Shown here: positions 1-8,756 of the stretch, piece by piece
Layout: the number at the start of each line of letters is the position of its first letter
Position numbering within the stretch: position 1 is the first letter of the stretch
Origin: Blastococcus carthaginiensis
Lineage (GTDB): Bacteria > Actinomycetota > Actinomycetes > Mycobacteriales > Geodermatophilaceae
Assembly: GCF_030731085.1 (NCBI RefSeq)
Contig: NZ_JASNFN010000001.1
Location: 372,001-436,000 of the forward strand
Direction of reading: 5' to 3'
DNA: 64,000 nt
Position numbers and translations under genes: made by a program
The notes under the pieces: generated by a model
Database searches by the model: none
What the model was told of the DNA's origin: nothing
The model's input: only the letters and a program-made list of their open reading frames with translations

Positions 1-242
1 AGAAGACCGCCGCGAAGGCGACCAAGGTCGCCGCGAAGGCCGAGGCCGAGGTCGAGGACGCCGCCGGGGCGGCCAAGGCCACCGCCGAGGAGGCCGTCGC
101 GCCCCCCAAGCGCCGGACGACGGCCAAGAAGAGCACCCCCGCCGCCCGCAAGTCGCCGGCCCGGTCCACCTCGGCCCGCGTGACCCGGGCCCGCACGGCC
201 AAGCCGGCCGACCCGACCGCCGTGCCCGCCAAGAAGAACTGA
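1..242 (+). CDS. C-terminal part of an HbhA-like / lysine-rich DNA- or heparin-binding protein (5' end outside window)
   Basis: Only the last 79 codons are present, and the frame is open from the first base to the TGA at 240-242. The visible peptide is almost entirely Lys, Ala, Thr, Pro and Arg, in KTAAKA- and RTTAKK-like runs ending in PAKKN. Such basic tails are known from mycobacterial heparin-binding haemagglutinin (HbhA) and from actinobacterial HU and histone H1-like proteins. I favour HbhA because the next gene is a DUF2516 membrane protein, as in M. tuberculosis hbhA-Rv0476. The globular domain lies outside the window, so the assignment rests on context and composition. Confidence 0.6.
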   Translation, partial: KTAAKATKVAAKAEAEVEDAAGAAKATAEEAVAPPKRRTTAKKSTPAARKSPARSTSARVTRARTAKPADPTAVPAKKN

Positions 243-260
243 CGCCACGGCACCACCGAC

Positions 261-299
261 CAGGGCCCCGGAGCTGTTCACCAGCGCTCCGGGGCCCTG
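261..299 (+). terminator. GC-rich hairpin after the HbhA-like gene
   Basis: A perfect 13-bp inverted repeat (261-273 with 287-299, loop 13 nt) starts 19 bases after the stop codon. It lacks a T-tract, as is usual for actinobacterial intrinsic terminators. Confidence 0.6.
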
Positions 300-310
300 T
301 CGCGTCCGCC

Positions 311-352
311 GCCCTTCCGGGCGAGTCGGCCGCTCGCCCGGCCCGGAAGGGC
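311..352 (+). terminator. second hairpin before DUF2516 gene
   Basis: A perfect 12-bp inverted repeat (311-322 with 341-352) encloses a shorter nested one (321-325 with 333-337). With the preceding hairpin it forms a double terminator-like structure, ending just before the promoter of the next gene. Confidence 0.5.
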
Positions 353-364
353 GCGGGCCGCGAG

Positions 365-370
365 TAGGCT
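365..370 (+). promoter_or_regulatory. -10 box TAGGCT, leaderless promoter of the DUF2516 gene
   Basis: TAGGCT is followed by 7 bases and then the ATG at 378, so the predicted transcript begins at the start codon. No ribosome binding site is visible. The same arrangement recurs before about 20 genes in this window. Confidence 0.55.
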
Positions 371-377
371 GGCGGGC

Positions 378-665
378 ATGGGTCTGTTCGACGGGTGGCT
401 GCTGCTCGGCCTCTACTGGGCCTCCCTGGGGCTGACCGCGTGGGCGTTCGTCGACGCCCTCATCCGGCCTGCCGCGGGGTACGTGGCCGCCGGCAAGCTC
501 ACCAAGCCCGGTTGGGCGGCGATCACCGGCCTGGCCCTGCTCATCATCTTCTGGCAGAAGACCCCGCTGTCGCTGCTCGGCCTGCCCGCCGTCATCGCGG
601 CGATCGTCTACCTGGTCGACGTGCGTCCCGCCGTGGGCGGGATGCGCCGCGACAACACCTGGTAG
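378..665 (+). CDS. DUF2516 family small membrane protein
   Basis: The 95-residue protein has about three hydrophobic stretches (near residues 5-27, 48-62 and 64-80) and polar tips, so it is an integral membrane protein. Length, pattern and position after an HbhA-like gene match the DUF2516 family (Rv0476 in M. tuberculosis). Its molecular function is unknown. The ATG at 378 is chosen because a TAGGCT -10 box sits 7 bases upstream, implying a leaderless mRNA. The next gene is convergent, so this is probably a single-gene unit. Confidence 0.8.
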   Translation: MGLFDGWLLLGLYWASLGLTAWAFVDALIRPAAGYVAAGKLTKPGWAAITGLALLIIFWQKTPLSLLGLPAVIAAIVYLVDVRPAVGGMRRDNTW

Positions 666-681
666 CGGCCGCCCGCGGGGC

Positions 682-885
682 TCAGCGCCGGTCGTCGGCC
701 GGCATGACCACCCAGAGCAGCAGGTAGGCCACGAACTGCGGGCCGGGGAGCACGCAGGAGATCAGGAAGGCCACGCGCAGGCCGCTGCGCGAGAGCCCGT
801 AGCGCCGGGCGATCCCGGCGCAGACGCCGGCGACCATCTTGTGGCGGGTGTCCCGGCGCAGCCGGTGCGTCGAAGGCGTCGTCAT
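682..885 (-). CDS. PspC domain protein
   Basis: This 67-residue protein consists of one PspC domain. It has a basic N-terminus with the typical KMVAGVCAGIARRYG segment (residues 16-30) followed by one membrane helix (about 39-61). PspC domains are associated with envelope-stress sensing in the phage-shock response, but no other psp genes are present here, so the role is inferred only from the family. A TAGGCT -10 box (892-897, minus strand) sits 6 bases before the ATG, suggesting leaderless transcription. It converges on the DUF2516 gene with a 16-base gap. Confidence 0.85.
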   Translation of the reverse strand: MTTPSTHRLRRDTRHKMVAGVCAGIARRYGLSRSGLRVAFLISCVLPGPQFVAYLLLWVVMPADDRR

Positions 886-958
886 GAGTGAAGCCTAGGG
901 CGGCGGGCCGGGTCCGACCGGCCGGCGCGGCGGTCGGGCGCCGCAGCCGGTCGGGTGG

Positions 959-1798
959 TCAGCGGCCGAACACGCCGGCGGGTGGCTCGGGCGAGGGTTC
1001 GGCGTCGGCGTCCGGGACCGGCGGGGCGTTGCCGGTGAAACGGTCCAGCTCGTCGCCGTCGACCACGCGCGACGGCATCGGGTCGCGGGCGCACGCGCGG
1101 CTGAGCTCCGCCAGCGGCAGCTCCGCATCGGACGCGACGGCGACCAGGTTGCCGAACCGCCGGCCCCGGAGGACGCCCGGTTCGGCCAGCAGGCAGACGT
1201 GCCGGAATGCGGTGCGCAGCGTGGCGACCTGGCCGCGTGCGAAGCGCAGCGGCGGCCCGTCGGCGACGTTGGCCGCGCAGACGCCGCCGGGCCGCAGCGC
1301 CCGCGCGACCTCCGCCGCGAACTCGACGGTCGTGAGGTGGGCCGGCGTGCGGGCGCCGGCGAACACGTCGGTGATGACGACGTCGGCGCTGGCCGGGTGC
1401 AGCGCGGCGAGCGCCTCCCGTGCGTCGGCGGCCCGCACCCGCACCCGGGCCGACCGCGGCAGCGGCAGGTGCGCGCGAACCAGGTCGGTGAGCGGCTGGT
1501 CGATCTCGGCCACCCGCTGGCGGGACCCGGGGCGCGTGGCCGCCACGTAGCGGGGGAGCGTCAGCGCCCCGCCGCCGAGGTGGAACACGTCGAGCGGGGC
1601 GCCGGGCTCGGCCGCGGTGTCCAGCACGTGCCCGATCCGGCGGACGTACTCGAACTCCAGGTGCGCCGGGTCGGCCAGGTCCACGTGCGACTGCGGGGTG
1701 TCGTTCAGCATCAGCACCCACGAGCCGTCGCGGTCGGCGTCGGCGAGCAGCTCGGCGGTGCCGCCGTCGACGGGGACCGGGCCCGGAGGTGTCCTCAC
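959..1798 (-). CDS. spermidine synthase-like class I methyltransferase-fold protein
   Basis: The 279-residue protein has the Rossmann SAM-binding core of the spermidine synthase superfamily: DVFHLGGGALTLPRYVA (about 60-76) as the glycine-rich motif I, an acidic residue after strand 2 (AEID), and DVVITDVFAG (about 125-134) where polyamine synthases bind substrate. Actinobacterial proteins of this type are commonly annotated as fused or orphan spermidine synthase-like, and true polyamine activity is not established. The start is GTG. The downstream cupin gene is divergent (99 bp between starts). Confidence 0.75.
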   Translation of the reverse strand: MRTPPGPVPVDGGTAELLADADRDGSWVLMLNDTPQSHVDLADPAHLEFEYVRRIGHVLDTAAEPGAPLDVFHLGGGALTLPRYVAATRPGSRQRVAEIDQPLTDLVRAHLPLPRSARVRVRAADAREALAALHPASADVVITDVFAGARTPAHLTTVEFAAEVARALRPGGVCAANVADGPPLRFARGQVATLRTAFRHVCLLAEPGVLRGRRFGNLVAVASDAELPLAELSRACARDPMPSRVVDGDELDRFTGNAPPVPDADAEPSPEPPAGVFGR

Positions 1799-1883
1799 CG
1801 TGCCGTCCCCGTCCGGCGCACGGCCGTCCCCGCTGACATCGGGGTCATGGTCGCACCCGCTGCCGTGGGCAGGCCTGAGTGGC

Positions 1884-1889
1884 TACCGT
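1884..1889 (+). promoter_or_regulatory. -10 box TACCGT, leaderless promoter of the cupin gene
   Basis: TACCGT plus a 7-base spacer leads to the GTG at 1897. It decides against the longer reading frame starting at 1879, whose GTG would lie upstream of the -10 box. Confidence 0.5.
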
Positions 1890-1896
1890 CCCGGGC

Positions 1897-2244
1897 GTGC
1901 GCCGGGTCCGCCTCTCCCCGCGGGAGATCACCGCCTTCGGCAGCCGTGGCGTGTCCATGGTCGCGCCGGCCCGGGTGCTCGAACCGGTGTCCGGCTTCGC
2001 CGTGCACCTGGCGACCTTCGCGGCCGGTGCGGTCGTGGGCCGGCACGAGACCCGCCTCTGGCAGCTGTTCGCGGTGGTCTCCGGCGAGGGGTGGGCGGCC
2101 GGCGCCGACGGCGTGCGGGTGCCGCTGGCCGCCGGGGACGCCGTCCTGTGGGAGCCCGGTGAGCTGCACGAGAGCGGATCGGACGCCGGGATGGTCGCCG
2201 TGGTGGTCGAGAGCCCGGCCGCGCCGGTGCCCGACGAGGGCTGA
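1897..2244 (+). CDS. small cupin domain protein
   Basis: This 115-residue protein folds as a single cupin barrel by pattern. A GRHETRLWQLFAVVSGEGW segment (about 48-66) gives the first metal-site-like motif, and AAGDAVLWEPGELHES (about 77-92) gives the second with its histidine. The ligand is unknown; such single-domain cupins bind metals or small molecules or act as sensors. The GTG at 1897 is preferred over an in-frame GTG at 1879 because a TACCGT -10 box ends 7 bases before it. It stands alone between a divergent and a convergent gene. Confidence 0.7.
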   Translation: MRRVRLSPREITAFGSRGVSMVAPARVLEPVSGFAVHLATFAAGAVVGRHETRLWQLFAVVSGEGWAAGADGVRVPLAAGDAVLWEPGELHESGSDAGMVAVVVESPAAPVPDEG

Positions 2245-2251
2245 GGCCCGG

Positions 2252-3115
2252 TCAGACGGGCGCGACCGCCGACCACCGCACGGTGACCTCGCCCTGCCGC
2301 CAGCGCCGGCTGGAGCCCACCAGCGGCCAGCCCTGCTCGCTCAGGCCCCCGACCGCCGCCGTCCAGCGCTGGCGCGGGCCGAAGGTGCCCATGCCGGCGG
2401 CGGCGGCCCAGGCGGCATCGAAGGCGCGGAGGAACTCGTGGACCGGCTGGCCGGGCACGTTGTGGTGGATCAGCGCCTTGGGCAGCCGCTCGGCGAGGTC
2501 GGACGGCGTCGCGATGTCGGAGACCCGCGCCGCGAGGGTGAGGGTGAGCGGGCCGTCGGCGTCCAGCGCCACCCAGGCCGAGCGGCGTCCCCACTCGTCG
2601 CAGGTGCCCTCGACGACCAGGCCGCTCGGCGCCAGCGCCCCGCGCATCGTGTCCCAGGCGCGGGCGGCGGACTCCTCGTCGTACTGGCGCAGCACGTTGA
2701 AGGCGCGCACGAGAACCGGGCGCAGCCCCGCGAGCTCGAACCCGCCCACCCGGAAGTCCACCCGCGGGGGGGCGCGGTCGGCGGCCACGGCGGCCACCCG
2801 GTCGGGATCGATCTCCAGCCCCACGACCTCCAGGCCGTCGACCTCCGGGCCGAGGCGCTCGACCAGTTCCAGCGTGGTGACGGCGGAGGAGCCGTAGCCG
2901 AGGTCGACCACGAGCGGGCGGGCGGCGTCCCGCAGCCGGGGGACCTGCGTGGCCAGCAGCCACCGGTCGACCCGGCGCAGCCGGTTGGCGTTGGTGGTGC
3001 CGCGGGTGGGCAGGCCCAGCGCGCGTGCCCGCCCGGCGGCCAGCCGGGGCGCCCGGCGCTGCGGCTGGGGGGACAGCGAGGCCCGGCGCTTGTGCTCGTC
3101 GCCCGGCTCGTTCAC
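2252..3115 (-). CDS. class I SAM-dependent methyltransferase (Rv0481c-region type)
   Basis: The 287-residue protein contains a SAM-binding core: PLVVDLGYGSSAVTTLEL (about 68-85) is motif I, and VGLEIDPDRV (about 98-107) carries the acidic residue expected to bind the ribose. After a basic N-terminal tail, the middle and C-terminal parts match no substrate domain I can name, so the substrate is unknown. The gene is divergent from murB, as a conserved gene is in M. tuberculosis. The GTG start lies 8 bases after a TAGCCT -10 box (3124-3129, minus strand), close to the murB promoter. Confidence 0.7.
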   Translation of the reverse strand: MNEPGDEHKRRASLSPQPQRRAPRLAAGRARALGLPTRGTTNANRLRRVDRWLLATQVPRLRDAARPLVVDLGYGSSAVTTLELVERLGPEVDGLEVVGLEIDPDRVAAVAADRAPPRVDFRVGGFELAGLRPVLVRAFNVLRQYDEESAARAWDTMRGALAPSGLVVEGTCDEWGRRSAWVALDADGPLTLTLAARVSDIATPSDLAERLPKALIHHNVPGQPVHEFLRAFDAAWAAAAGMGTFGPRQRWTAAVGGLSEQGWPLVGSSRRWRQGEVTVRWSAVAPV

Positions 3116-3137
3116 GGGGTCACAGGCTAGCCCCGGC

Positions 3138-3143
3138 TACCGT
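3138..3143 (+). promoter_or_regulatory. -10 box TACCGT, leaderless promoter of murB
   Basis: TACCGT ends 6 bases before the murB GTG at 3150. The divergent gene's -10 box lies at 3124-3129, so the two promoters are almost back to back. Confidence 0.5.
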
Positions 3144-3149
3144 CGAGCC

Positions 3150-4157
<1,008 letters not shown>

Positions 4158-4173
4158 CCGGACCCTGCCGCCC

Positions 4174-4193
4174 GACGGTGTGCGCAGATGCGC
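4174..4193 (+). repeat. 20-bp repeat copy 1 (inverted partner near 41263)
   Basis: The sequence reads gacggtgtgcgcagatgcgc. Its reverse complement recurs with one mismatch at 41264-41283, 37 kb away. It sits immediately after murB. Confidence 0.4.
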
Positions 4194-4243
4194 AGGGATC
4201 CACGCCAGAACTGAGCAGGTGCGCTCACGGTCGGCGCAGTCTG

Positions 4244-4299
4244 GTCGCGCCGAGTGGGCCCCGGAGGGGTGCGCGTAGGCGCGACGAAGCGGCTCAGCG
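4244..4299 (+). repeat. intergenic two-stem repeat, copy A (GGA-triloop family)
   Basis: This 56-bp segment is 51/56 identical to 20859-20914. An outer stem (4244-4251 with 4278-4285, 8 bp, perfect) encloses an inner hairpin with a GGA loop (4258-4270 core). It lies in the murB-SDR convergent gap. Confidence 0.6.
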
Positions 4300-4312
4300 G
4301 CGGACGGGGACG

Positions 4313-5119
4313 CTACCTGGCCGCGGTGCGATCCGGAGGATCGCGATGAACCTTGTGCTGGGCGGCCTGCGCGCGCGGCCGCACCACGAGCAGGTCGACG
4401 TTCACGTGGTGCGGGCGGGTGAGCGCCCACGCGATGCAGTCGGCGACGTCCTCGGCCACCAGCGGCTCGCGCACCCCGCGGTAGACGGCGTCGGCCCGCT
4501 CCTGCGAGCCGGTCCGGTTGAGCGAGAACTCCTCGGTCCGCACCATCCCGGGGGCGGTCTCGATCACCCGCACCGGCTCCCCGCAGAGCTCCAGCCGCAA
4601 CGTCTCGGCCAGCGTGTGCACCCCGTGCTTGGCGGCGGTGTAGGAGGCGCCGCCCTCGTAGGAGACCAGGCCGGCGGTGGACCCCACGAACAGGACGTCC
4701 CCCGCGCCGGACGCGCGCAGCTTCGGCAGCAGGGCCTTGGTCAGGCGCACGGTGCCGAGCACGTTGACCTCGTAGGTGCGCGCCCAGGAGTCGAGGTCCG
4801 CCTCGGCCACGGGCGCGGCGTCGAAGGCCCCGCCGGCGTTGTTGACCAGCACGTCGACCCGGTCGAGCGCGGCCGTGAACGCCGCCACGGACGCGGGCTC
4901 GGTGACGTCCAGGGGGAGGGCGCGGCCCCCGATGGACGCGGCGAGCGCCTCGAGCCGGTTCAGCCGGCGGGCGCCGACGACGACGTCGAAGCCCTCGGCC
5001 GCCAGCCGCCGGGCCGTCGCCGCCCCGATCCCGCTCGAGGCACCGGTGACGACGGCGGTGCGGCCGGTACCGGGCAGCTGGCCGGCCCCCGCGGCGACCG
5101 AGGGTGAGGTACCTGACAT
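4313..5119 (-). CDS. SDR family NAD(P)-dependent oxidoreductase (Rv0484c-like)
   Basis: This 268-residue classical short-chain dehydrogenase has the cofactor motif TGASSGIG (about 23-30), NNAG (about 95-98), a catalytic Ser in FVGSTAG (about 146) and YTAAK (Tyr-x3-Lys, about 159-163). The substrate cannot be read from the sequence. It occupies the position of Rv0484c between murB and mshA. The ATG at 5119 is used because a CAGGAT -10 box lies 6 bases upstream, and a much longer upstream frame is antisense to mshA. The final residues (DPPDRTAAR) are encoded by an intergenic repeat element. Confidence 0.85.
   Translation of the reverse strand: MSGTSPSVAAGAGQLPGTGRTAVVTGASSGIGAATARRLAAEGFDVVVGARRLNRLEALAASIGGRALPLDVTEPASVAAFTAALDRVDVLVNNAGGAFDAAPVAEADLDSWARTYEVNVLGTVRLTKALLPKLRASGAGDVLFVGSTAGLVSYEGGASYTAAKHGVHTLAETLRLELCGEPVRVIETAPGMVRTEEFSLNRTGSQERADAVYRGVREPLVAEDVADCIAWALTRPHHVNVDLLVVRPRAQAAQHKVHRDPPDRTAAR
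4319..4344. repeat. CCGCGGTG + GGA hairpin element, copy 1
   Basis: The conserved GGCCGCGGTG is followed by a 7-bp perfect stem (4328-4334 with 4338-4344) and a GGA triloop. The last codons and stop of the minus-strand SDR gene lie inside the element. Related copies occur at 11236-11260, 11269-11294 and 20935-20959. Confidence 0.6.
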
Positions 5120-5203
5120 GCCCCCATCCTGGCGCTGTTGCAAGATGGAGGACCGACAGGGGTGCTGGTCGGGGGCCCTCGCAGAGCAGAGCGGAGGTCC
5201 GTG

Positions 5204-6541
5204 GTGCCCGCTCGCCGCTTCCCCGCACCCGGCCGCCCGGCGCGCGTCGCGACGCTGTCGGTGCACACCAGCCCGCTGGACCAGCCCGGGGCGGGCGACG
5301 CCGGGGGCATGAACGTCTACATCGTCGAGGTGTCCCGCCGGCTGGCCGCCCGCGGCATCGAGGTCGACGTCTTCACCCGGGCCACCTCCAGCGAGCTGCC
5401 CCCGGTGGTGGAGGTGAGCCCGGGCGCCACGGTGCGGCACGTCAGCGCCGGGCCGTTCGAGGGCCTGGGCAAGGATGAGCTCCCCGCCCAGCTCTGCGCC
5501 TTCACCGCGGCGGTCCTGCGCGCGGAGGCGCAGCACGAACCGGGCTACTACGACGTCGTCCACTCGCACTACTGGCTCTCCGGGCAGGTCGGCTGGCTGG
5601 CGCGCGACCGGTGGGGCGTGCCGCTGGTGCACACCGCGCACACCCTGGCCAAGGTCAAGAACGAGGCGCTGGCCGACGGCGACCGGCCCGAGCCGCGCGC
5701 GCGGGTCATCGGCGAGGAGCAGGTCGTGGCCGAGGCCGACCGGCTGATCGCCAACACCGACGAGGAGGCCCGCCAGCTCGTGCGCCTCTACGGCGCCGAT
5801 CCCGCGCGCACCCTCGTCGTCCCGCCCGGGGTCGACCTCGACCGGTTCGCACCGGGCAGCCGGGCCGCCGCCCGCCGCGCCGTCGGCGTCCGCGACGACG
5901 CCGTCGTCCTGCTCTTCGTCGGGCGCATCCAGCCGCTGAAGGCCCCCGACGTGCTGCTGCACACCGCCGCCCGCATGCTGGCCGACGACCCGGCGCTGCG
6001 GGCCCGCCTGCAGGTGCACGTGGTGGGCGCGCCCAGCGGCAGCGGCCTGGACGCCCCCCGCCAGCTGGAGGAGCTCGCCCGGTCCCTCGGCATCGGCGAA
6101 GTGGTGCGGTTCCACCCGCCCCAGCCGCCCGCCCGGCTGGCCGAGTTCTACCGCGCCGCGGACGTGACGGTCGTGCCCAGCCACAACGAGTCGTTCGGGC
6201 TGGTCGCCCTCGAGTCGCAGGCCTGCGGTACCCCGGTCGTCGCGGCGGCCGTGGGCGGCCTGCCGACGGCGGTGCGCGACGGCGTCTCCGGGGTGCTCGT
6301 CGACGGCCACCGCGCCGACGACTACGCCGCTGCGGTCCGCGCGGTCCTCGCCCGCCGCGAGCTCCTCGCCGCCGGCGCCGGCCGGCACGCGGCCGCGTTC
6401 TCCTGGGACCGCACCGCCGATGCGCTCGTCGCGGCCTACACCTCCGCGGCCGCCGAGATGGCCGCACCGCAGGCCCGCCCGCTGCGGGACCGCCGGCCCG
6501 GGCGGCTCCGGGCCCTGCCCGGGATGGGGGTGGCCCGGTGA
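5204..6541 (+). CDS. mshA: D-inositol-3-phosphate glycosyltransferase MshA
   Basis: MshA transfers GlcNAc from UDP-GlcNAc to 1L-myo-inositol-1-phosphate, the first step of mycothiol synthesis. The 445-residue GT4 retaining glycosyltransferase begins with RVATLSVHTSPLDQPG and DAGGMNVYI (inositol-phosphate and donor loop) and has VHSHYWLSG, VPPGVDLDRF, VGRIQPLKAPD and the ESFGLVALESQACGTPVV nucleotide-sugar motif in the C-terminal Rossmann domain. GGAGG at 5193-5197 favours the GTG at 5204, though GTG 5201 or ATG 5138 are possible. It overlaps the YbjN gene by 4 bp (GTGA), so the two are probably translationally coupled. Confidence 0.95.
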   Translation: MPARRFPAPGRPARVATLSVHTSPLDQPGAGDAGGMNVYIVEVSRRLAARGIEVDVFTRATSSELPPVVEVSPGATVRHVSAGPFEGLGKDELPAQLCAFTAAVLRAEAQHEPGYYDVVHSHYWLSGQVGWLARDRWGVPLVHTAHTLAKVKNEALADGDRPEPRARVIGEEQVVAEADRLIANTDEEARQLVRLYGADPARTLVVPPGVDLDRFAPGSRAAARRAVGVRDDAVVLLFVGRIQPLKAPDVLLHTAARMLADDPALRARLQVHVVGAPSGSGLDAPRQLEELARSLGIGEVVRFHPPQPPARLAEFYRAADVTVVPSHNESFGLVALESQACGTPVVAAAVGGLPTAVRDGVSGVLVDGHRADDYAAAVRAVLARRELLAAGAGRHAAAFSWDRTADALVAAYTSAAAEMAAPQARPLRDRRPGRLRALPGMGVAR

Positions 6542-7068
6542 GCCGGACCGTGGAGGAGCTCGACGCCGTCATCGACCGGACGCTGCGCGACACCGAGCTG
6601 GTGCACGAGCACCCGCGGCCGGGCACCTGGCTGGTGGACCTGCCGGGGACCAAGAAGCTGAAGACGGTGTGCGGCCTGATCGTGGGGGACCACGCGCTGC
6701 GGGTGGAGGCGTTCGTCTGCCGCCAGCCCGACGAGAACCGCGAGCAGCTGTGGACCTACCTGCTCCAGCACAACGCGCGCATGTACGGGGTCGCGTACTC
6801 GATCGACTCCGTGGGCGACGTCTACCTGACCGGCCGGCTGCCGCACGCCGCCGTCACGCCCGAGGAGCTCGACCGGCTGCTCGGGTCGGTCCTCAGCTAC
6901 GCCGACGACCACTTCAACACGATGCTGGAGATCGGGTTCGGCACGTCGATCCGCCGGGAGTGGGACTGGCGGGTCAAGCGCGGGGAGTCCCTGCGCAACC
7001 TGGAGGCCTTCGCGGCCTTCGCCGATCCCAGCCGCCGCTCCGGCGCCGACCCCGACAGCAGGGCGTGA
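6538..7068 (+). CDS. YbjN domain-containing protein (Rv0487-like)
   Basis: This 176-residue protein matches the YbjN (type III secretion chaperone-like) fold family by length, by TWLVDLPGTKKLKTVCGLIVGDHALRVEAFVCR-type strands and by the conserved LLQHNARMYGVAYSID segment (near residues 80-95). The family has no enzymatic activity assigned; E. coli YbjN is implicated in stress and motility regulation. It starts with a GTG overlapping the mshA stop by 4 bp and ends with a 4-bp overlap into the MFS gene. The three genes form an operon with the M. tuberculosis-like order mshA-Rv0487. Confidence 0.8.
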   Translation: MSRTVEELDAVIDRTLRDTELVHEHPRPGTWLVDLPGTKKLKTVCGLIVGDHALRVEAFVCRQPDENREQLWTYLLQHNARMYGVAYSIDSVGDVYLTGRLPHAAVTPEELDRLLGSVLSYADDHFNTMLEIGFGTSIRREWDWRVKRGESLRNLEAFAAFADPSRRSGADPDSRA

Positions 7069-8657
7069 CGGCGACCGACAGGTCCCGGCCGGGCGCGGTG
7101 GCGCCCGGCGACGAGCTGCCTCCCGGGTACGCCCGCCGCTGGTGGGTGCTGGCCACCATGACGATCTGCCTGCTCGTGGTGATCATGGGCAACACGATCC
7201 TCAACGTCGCCCTCCCGACGCTGCAGCGGGAGCTGGACGCCAGCCAGGGCGAGCTGCAGTGGGTCGTCGACGCCTACATCCTCGTGTTCGCCGGCCTGCT
7301 GTTCACCTGGGGCGTCATCGGCGACCGGATCGGCCGCCGGCGGGTGCTGCTCATCGGATTGGGCATCTTCGCCGTGGGGTCGGTGCTCGCCGCACTGAGC
7401 GACAGCCCCCTGGAGCTGATCGCCTGGCGGGCGGCGATGGGCATCGGCGGGGCGGCGGTCCAGCCCACGACGCTCGCCGTCATCACCAACGTCTTCCCGC
7501 CCCGCGAGCGCGGGCGCGCCATCGGCGTCTGGGCGGGGACGGCGGGGATCGCCGTCGCGGGTGGCCCGCTGGCCGGCGGTGCGGTCCTGGGGCACTTCTG
7601 GTGGGGCGCGGTCTTCCTCGTCGGCGTCCCCGTGGCGGTGCTCGGCATCGTCGCCGTGCTCGCCTTCGTCCCGGAGTCGAAGGACCCCTCCCCGGGCCGG
7701 CTGGACCTGCCGGGCGTGCTGCTGTCGATCGCCGCGCTCGCCGGCCTCGTCTACGGCATCATCCACGGCGGGGGCGGCGCGGGGTGGACCACGCCGGGCG
7801 TCCTCGTGCCGCTGCTGGGCGGCCTGATCCTGCTGGCGCTCTTCGTCTGGCTGCAGCGCCGGTCGGCCCACCCGGCGCTCGACGTCTCGCTGTTCCGCAA
7901 CCCGGCCTTCTCCGCCGCCGCGGCGGCCCTGGGCCTGAACTTCTTCGCGCTCCTCGGCGCCACGTTCTACCTGGTGTTCTACCTGCAGGGCGTGCGTGGC
8001 TACTCGCCGCTGCAGAGCGGCGCGGCGCTGATCCCCGTGGCGCTCGGCATGGCGCTCATGGCGCCCCGGAGCTCCGGGCTGGCCGAGCGGTTCGGGGCCA
8101 AGGCCGTCTGCGCGACCGGCTTCCTGCTCATCACCCTGTCGTTCCTCGGCGTGCAGTTGCTCGACCTCACCTCGCCGGTCTGGCTGCTGCTGCTGGTCCT
8201 CTCGGTGCAGGGGCTCGGCATGGGCGCGGTGATGGCTCCCGCGACCGAGTCGATCATGTCCGTCGTGCCCCGGGAGAAGGCCGGCGCCGGGGCCGCGGTC
8301 AACAACTCCGTGCGGCAGGTGGGTGGCGCCCTCGGCGTCGCGATCCTGGGCTCGCTGCTCGCCGCCACCTACTCGGCGCAGCTGGGCTCCGCGGCGGACG
8401 GGCTGCCGGCCGGAGCGCGTGACGACGCCCGGCAGTCGGTCGTCGCGACGCTGGACGCCGTGCGGCGCGCGCAGGCCGAGGGGACGCCGGAGGTGGCCCG
8501 CGCCGCCGCCGCGGTGGTCGACCCGGCCCGCGACGCCTTCGTCACCGCGATGCACCTGACGGCGATCGGCACCGCCACGGCCACCCTCGTCGCGGCGGTG
8601 GTGGTGCTGATCTGGCTGCCCGGCCGGCCGAAGCGGGTGCCGTCGGTCACGCACTGA
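7065..8657 (+). CDS. MFS transporter, DHA2 (14-helix) drug:H+ antiporter type
   Basis: This 530-residue polytopic protein has about 14 hydrophobic segments. It carries motif A GDRIGRRRVLLIG after helix 2, the LNVALPTLQ start of DHA2 transporters in helix 1, a WRAAMGIGGAAV segment, and the antiporter motif C (AGGPLAGGAVLGHFW) in helix 5. It probably exports a hydrophobic compound using the proton gradient; the substrate is unknown. Its GTG overlaps the YbjN stop, placing an exporter in the mshA operon. A link to mycothiol conjugate export is possible but unproven. Confidence 0.85.
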   Translation: MTATDRSRPGAVAPGDELPPGYARRWWVLATMTICLLVVIMGNTILNVALPTLQRELDASQGELQWVVDAYILVFAGLLFTWGVIGDRIGRRRVLLIGLGIFAVGSVLAALSDSPLELIAWRAAMGIGGAAVQPTTLAVITNVFPPRERGRAIGVWAGTAGIAVAGGPLAGGAVLGHFWWGAVFLVGVPVAVLGIVAVLAFVPESKDPSPGRLDLPGVLLSIAALAGLVYGIIHGGGGAGWTTPGVLVPLLGGLILLALFVWLQRRSAHPALDVSLFRNPAFSAAAAALGLNFFALLGATFYLVFYLQGVRGYSPLQSGAALIPVALGMALMAPRSSGLAERFGAKAVCATGFLLITLSFLGVQLLDLTSPVWLLLLVLSVQGLGMGAVMAPATESIMSVVPREKAGAGAAVNNSVRQVGGALGVAILGSLLAATYSAQLGSAADGLPAGARDDARQSVVATLDAVRRAQAEGTPEVARAAAAVVDPARDAFVTAMHLTAIGTATATLVAAVVVLIWLPGRPKRVPSVTH

Positions 8658-8677
8658 CCCGATGGGGCAACGGAGAG

Positions 8678-8706
8678 TTGACGACGGCGGGTCCGCCGCC
8701 CAGGCT
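8678..8706 (+). promoter_or_regulatory. sigma-70-type promoter of the alpha-oxoamine synthase gene
   Basis: TTGACG (8678-8683), a 17-base spacer and CAGGCT (8701-8706) predict transcription from about 8713. That leaves a leader of about 44 bases before the GTG at 8757. Confidence 0.5.
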
Positions 8707-8722
8707 GGCGCGCGACGCGAGC

Positions 8723-8754
8723 GGGACTCCCCGCGCCGAACCGGAGGGAGTCCC
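8723..8754 (+). promoter_or_regulatory. leader hairpin covering the ribosome binding site
   Basis: GGGACTCCC (8723-8731) is the exact reverse complement of GGGAGTCCC (8746-8754). The second arm overlaps the Shine-Dalgarno GGAGG (8744-8748) and ends 2 bases before the start codon, so folding would block ribosome access. Confidence 0.5.
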
Positions 8755-8756
8755 CC

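Noticed and set aside
4313..6388. 691-codon minus-strand frame covering the SDR gene and the mshA region
   Set aside because: The SDR begins at the ATG at 5119 with its own -10 box. The upstream part is antisense to the clear MshA protein and has no recognisable domain.
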